Below are positions 45,379-48,828 of a DNA stretch of 48,828 nt, one piece after another; positions within the stretch are counted from its first letter, which is position 1; each line of letters opens with the position of its first letter. The position numbers and the translations under genes were made by a program. The DNA is from Alistipes sp. (lineage in GTDB: Bacteria; Bacteroidota; Bacteroidia; Bacteroidales; Rikenellaceae), in the NCBI GenBank assembly GCA_029059935.1, contig JAIDUZ010000051.1:1-48828 (forward strand), read 5' to 3'. A model generated the notes under the pieces. It saw nothing but the letters and a program-made list of their open reading frames with translations. It searched no databases and was not told the DNA's origin.

Positions 45379-47811
45379 TGCTTCCAGCGCCAGCGCCAGC
45401 ACGTCGTCGTTGGTCCGGACATAGTGGAACGTGAGTCCCTCGACATATTCCGGCTTGATTTCGGCGATGTCCTTGCGGTTGTCCTCCGAAAGAATCAGCG
45501 TGTCGATGCCGGCGCGCTTGGCGGCCAGAATCTTCTCCTTGACGCCGCCGACGGGCATCACACGGCCGCGCAGGGTCGTCTCGCCCGTCATGGCGATGCG
45601 CTCCCGCACCTTGCGGCCGGTGTAGGCCGAGACGATCGACGTCACCATCGTGATACCGGCCGACGGGCCGTCCTTGGGTATGGCACCCTCGGGCACATGG
45701 ATGTTGATGTCGTGTTTCTCGAACATCGCGGGGTCGATGCCGAGGTCGGCATGATGGGCCATCACCCACTCGTGGGCGATGGTGGCCGACTCCTTCATGA
45801 CGTCGCCGAGGTTGCCCGTGAGGTTGATGCGCCCCTTGCCGGGCGTGAGGACCGATTCGATGTAGAGGATGTCGCCGCCCACCTCGGTCCATGCCAGACC
45901 GGTGACGACGCCCGTCATGCCGCCCACCTCGTACTCCTCGCGCAGGAACTTGGGCATGCCCAGGATGGTTTCGACCTCCTTGGCCGTCAGTTCGGGCGCG
46001 AAAGCCTCGTCGAAAGCGATCTGCTTGGCGCGGGCGCGGGCAATCTTGGCCAAAAGCTTGTCGAGCAGGCGGACGCCGGCCTCGCGGGTATATCCGGAGA
46101 TGATTTGCTCCACCACCTCGGGCGTGAGCAACAGTTCCTGCTCCTTGATGCCGTGGGCCTCGCGCTGCTTGGGCAGAAGATGGTCAAGGGCGATGCGCAC
46201 CTTCTCCTCCAGGAGATAGCCGGCAATGTTTATCATCTCCATGCGGTCGCGCAGTGCCGGAGCAATGTTGGCTATGTTGTTGGCCGTGGCGATGAAGAGC
46301 ACCTTCGACAAATCGTACTCCATGTCGAGGTAGTTGTCGTGGAAAGTGGTGTTCTGTTCGGGGTCGAGCACTTCGAGCAGGGCCGACGACGGATCGCCAT
46401 GGTTCGACACCGTGACCTTGTCCACCTCATCGAGGATGATGACCGGATTGGACGACCCGCACCGCTTGATGGTCTGGATGATACGGCCCGGCATGGCACC
46501 GATGTAGGTGCGCCGGTGGCCGCGGATTTCCGACTCGTCGTGCAGACCGCCGAGCGAGATGCGGCCGAACTTGCGGCCGAGGGCCGCAGCCACGGACTTG
46601 CCCAGCGACGTCTTGCCGACGCCCGGAGGGCCGTAGAGACAGAGTATCGGCGATTTGAGGTCGCCTTTGAGCTTGATGACGGCCAGATGTTCCAGAATGC
46701 GCTCCTTGACCTCGTCCAAACCGAAGTGGTCGCGGTCGAGCTGTTCGCGGGCGCAGCGCAGGTCGAGGTTGTCGTGCGTGACGTTGTTCCACGGCAGTTC
46801 GAGCAGCAGTTGGAGGTAGGTCATCTGCACCGAATATTCGGCCACGGCAGGATTGAGCCGCTCGACTTTCTGCAACTCCTTCTCGAACGTCTCGCCCACC
46901 TCGCGGGGCCAGTTCTTCTTCTTGGCCTGCTCGCGCATCTTCTCGATGTCGGCATCGACACCGTCGCCCAGTTCGTCCTGGATGGTGCGCATCTGCTGTT
47001 GGAGATAGTAGTCGCGCTGCTGCTTGTCGATCTCCTGCTTGACACGCTCCTGAATCTCGTTCTTCAAGTCGACCAGCTGCTGCTCGCGGATAAGGATTTC
47101 GAGCAGCTTGCGGGCCCGGGCCAGCAGACCGGGGGCCTCCAGCAGCGACTGCCGGTCTTCGTCGGAGAGTTCCAGGTTGGAACAGATGAAGTTGATGATG
47201 CCGCGCTTGGAGTCGATGTTCTTGATGGCGAAGGCCGCCTCCTTGGGCATCGAGGGCGACACGTTGATGATGTTGAGGGCCACGTCGCGTATCGAGTCGA
47301 CCAGCGCCTCGAACTCGACGGTCGTCATGTCGGGCTGCGTGTCGCGCAGGGCCGTAACCCGGGCCTTGAAATAGGGCTCGGTGGAGACGTATTCGCGTAT
47401 CTCTATCTTCTCCAGTCCGTTGAGGATGACCGTCAGGTTGCCGTTGGGCATCTCCAGAATCTTGATGATGCGCGCCGCGGTGCCCACCTTGTACATGTCG
47501 TCGGGCGCCGGGTCTTCCACTTCGCTCTCGCGCTGGAGCACGGCTCCCAGTATGCCGCCCTCGGCATTGACGGCCCGCACGAGCGATATGCTCTTGTCGC
47601 GGCCTACCGTAATGGGGGTGATGGCTCCGGGGAACAGCACCGAAGAGCGCAGCGTGAGGATGGGGATGATTTCGGGAATGTCGATCTCCTCCTGCGGCTC
47701 GTCGCCTCCGGTGACGATGGGAATGACCTTGTGCTTGCCGTCGAAGAGTTCGGGACAGAGACCGGAATCGTCGGTTTCCACGGTCTCGAACTTATTATCT
47801 TTATCGTTCAT
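45373..47811 (-). CDS. lon: ATP-dependent protease Lon
   Basis: 812-residue cytoplasmic AAA protease. N-terminal LON substrate-binding domain (about 45-240, [14 protein letters not shown]), coiled-coil, Walker [14 protein letters not shown] near residue 395, Walker [10 protein letters not shown], and a C-terminal Ser-Lys protease domain with PKDGPSAG (Ser near 715) and a downstream catalytic Lys in [10 protein letters not shown]. All catalytic residues are present. It is divergent from valS; the -7 box at 47834-47841 is 23 bases upstream. Its end runs into a GTGAAA-type repeat before kdsB, 77 bp away. Confidence 0.97.
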   Translation of the reverse strand: MNDKDNKFETVETDDSGLCPELFDGKHKVIPIVTGGDEPQEEIDIPEIIPILTLRSSVLFPGAITPITVGRDKSISLVRAVNAEGGILGAVLQRESEVEDPAPDDMYKVGTAARIIKILEMPNGNLTVILNGLEKIEIREYVSTEPYFKARVTALRDTQPDMTTVEFEALVDSIRDVALNIINVSPSMPKEAAFAIKNIDSKRGIINFICSNLELSDEDRQSLLEAPGLLARARKLLEILIREQQLVDLKNEIQERVKQEIDKQQRDYYLQQQMRTIQDELGDGVDADIEKMREQAKKKNWPREVGETFEKELQKVERLNPAVAEYSVQMTYLQLLLELPWNNVTHDNLDLRCAREQLDRDHFGLDEVKERILEHLAVIKLKGDLKSPILCLYGPPGVGKTSLGKSVAAALGRKFGRISLGGLHDESEIRGHRRTYIGAMPGRIIQTIKRCGSSNPVIILDEVDKVTVSNHGDPSSALLEVLDPEQNTTFHDNYLDMEYDLSKVLFIATANNIANIAPALRDRMEMINIAGYLLEEKVRIALDHLLPKQREAHGIKEQELLLTPEVVEQIISGYTREAGVRLLDKLLAKIARARAKQIAFDEAFAPELTAKEVETILGMPKFLREEYEVGGMTGVVTGLAWTEVGGDILYIESVLTPGKGRINLTGNLGDVMKESATIAHEWVMAHHADLGIDPAMFEKHDINIHVPEGAIPKDGPSAGITMVTSIVSAYTGRKVRERIAMTGETTLRGRVMPVGGVKEKILAAKRAGIDTLILSEDNRKDIAEIKPEYVEGLTFHYVRTNDDVLALALEAR

Positions 47812-47833
47812 GATTCTCTTTTATAAAGCGGTG

Positions 47834-47841
47834 CAAAGGTA
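47834..47841 (-). promoter_or_regulatory. -7 promoter box (TACCTTTG) of lon
   Basis: TACCTTTG on the minus strand fits TAnnTTTG; the ATG of lon is 23 bases downstream. Confidence 0.65.
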
Positions 47842-47885
47842 ACGATTTTTTGCGGAATTTTATTTCATCTTTAACGGATTGTTGA

Positions 47886-47893
47886 TAACTTTG
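47886..47893 (+). promoter_or_regulatory. -7 promoter box (TAACTTTG) of valS
   Basis: TAACTTTG fits TAnnTTTG. A TTTC about 19 bases upstream may be the -33 element. The ATG of valS is 34 bases downstream. Confidence 0.65.
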
Positions 47894-47926
47894 CACCTCA
47901 CAACCCGAAAGCAAAACACACATTCC

Positions 47927-48828
47927 ATGCAAATCGCAGACAAATACGCACCGCAGCAGATCGAAACGAAGTGGTACGACTACTGGACCGCCCACCGGCT
48001 TTTCCACTCGGAGCCCGATGCGCGGGAGCCCTACACCATCGTCATTCCGCCCCCCAACGTGACGGGCATGCTGCACATGGGCCACATGCTCAACAACACG
48101 TTGCAGGACGTGTTGGTGCGCCGTGCGCGCATGTCGGGCAAGAACGCCTGCTGGGTGCCGGGCATGGACCATGCGTCGATAGCCACGGAGGCCAAGGTGG
48201 TGGCCATGCTGCACGAGCAGGGGATCGAGAAGTCGTCGCTCACGCGCGAAGAGTTCCTCCGCCACGCATGGGAGTGGAAAGAGAAATACGGCGGCGTGAT
48301 TCTGAAACAGCTGCGCAAGCTGGGCGCCTCGTGCGACTGGGAGCGCACCTGCTTCACGATGGACGACGCCCGCACCGAGAGCGTGCTGCGCGTCTTCTGC
48401 AACCTCTACGAGAAGGGCAAAATCTACCGCGGCGTGCGCATGGTCAACTGGGACCCCTCGGCCAAGACGGCTCTTTCGGACGAGGAGGTGATTTTCAAGG
48501 AGTCGCACGGCAAGCTCTACTACCTGCGCTACAAGGTGGAAGGCACGGACAAATGCATCATCGTCGCCACCACGCGCCCCGAAACCATCCTGGGCGACAC
48601 GGCGCTGTGCGTCAACCCCGACGACGAGCGCTACACATGGCTTCCGGCCGATGCGCGGGTCGTCGTGCCGCTCGTGGGCCGTTCGATTCCCGTCATCCGC
48701 GACTCCTACGTCGACATCGAATTCGGCACGGGCGCACTGAAGGTGACCCCGGCCCACGACGTCAACGACTACATGCTGGGCGAGAAATACGGACTCGAAA
48801 CCATCGACATCTTCAACGACGACGGCAC
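47927..48828 (+). CDS. valS: valyl-tRNA synthetase, N-terminal part (cut by window end)
   Basis: Class I synthetase charging tRNA-Val. The first 300 codons are present and the frame runs off the window without a stop. It begins [20 protein letters not shown]. The HIGH-type motif is in [17 protein letters not shown] (residues about 41-57). [13 protein letters not shown] and the start of the editing (CP1) domain ([31 protein letters not shown]) follow, all typical for ValRS. The KMSKS motif would lie beyond the window. Divergent from lon. Confidence 0.96.
   Translation, partial: MQIADKYAPQQIETKWYDYWTAHRLFHSEPDAREPYTIVIPPPNVTGMLHMGHMLNNTLQDVLVRRARMSGKNACWVPGMDHASIATEAKVVAMLHEQGIEKSSLTREEFLRHAWEWKEKYGGVILKQLRKLGASCDWERTCFTMDDARTESVLRVFCNLYEKGKIYRGVRMVNWDPSAKTALSDEEVIFKESHGKLYYLRYKVEGTDKCIIVATTRPETILGDTALCVNPDDERYTWLPADARVVVPLVGRSIPVIRDSYVDIEFGTGALKVTPAHDVNDYMLGEKYGLETIDIFNDDG

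Overview
The window looks like a chromosomal segment of a high-GC member of the Bacteroidales, most like Alistipes (Rikenellaceae). The evidence is a SusC/SusD pair with a hybrid PBP/AraC-type regulator, BACON and FISUMP-like sequences, -7 promoter boxes of the Bacteroidota form TAnnTTTG, few recognisable Shine-Dalgarno sites, and GC near 60 percent (judged by eye). No rRNA, tRNA, CRISPR array, intact insertion sequence or prophage was seen.

Region 1 (about 100-21280) is a polysaccharide-utilisation locus. A secreted protein of unknown function (137-721, +) sits at the left edge. A long minus-strand operon then runs from susC (19738) down to nagB (892): SusC, SusD, a GH92 alpha-mannosidase with a PA14 tail, an EEP-fold phosphoesterase lipoprotein, a GDPD-like/alkaline phosphatase fusion, a GH63/MGH1-like hydrolase, a metallophosphoesterase, a ROK sugar kinase, a GH20 hexosaminidase, a NagB-like/PIG-L fusion and canonical NagB. 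Several junctions are ATGA stop/start overlaps. A XylR-type regulator (20107-21279, +) is divergent from susC. The enzymes point to mannose- and GlcNAc-containing host glycans. The three phosphoesterase genes suggest a phosphorylated or phosphodiester-linked glycan (inference).

Region 2 (21280-22545) and region 4 (41822-42720) are two related intergenic repeat islands, each between convergent genes. Each holds an orphan, headless 62-codon C-type-lectin/FISUMP-like segment on the minus strand. Its scaffold codons are nearly identical between copies while 29 of 62 residues differ, as in variable repeats of diversity-generating retroelements. Each island also has a GC-rich hairpin module that is inverted in one copy relative to the other, between AATTCA(C/T)AATTA inverted repeats. 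This is the most unusual signal in the window.

Region 3 (22546-41821) is mostly housekeeping: dipeptidyl peptidase III; panC-panD-DUF456; a BACON lipoprotein whose signal peptide and body are out of frame across a G9 tract; a minus-strand run of rsfS, ftsH, cdsA, psd, an AI-2E family permease, a stand-alone riboflavin kinase and ahcY; a small XRE regulator/membrane protein pair; an acetyltransferase; a PAS protein; a ClC channel; and trpS divergent from oxyR.

Region 5 (42721-48828) has the KDO genes kdsB-kdsA-kdsD, then lon divergent from valS, which is cut by the window end. Short intergenic repeats (GTGAAA-type and AATTGTGAATT-type) recur between genes and sometimes supply the stop codon of the upstream gene.
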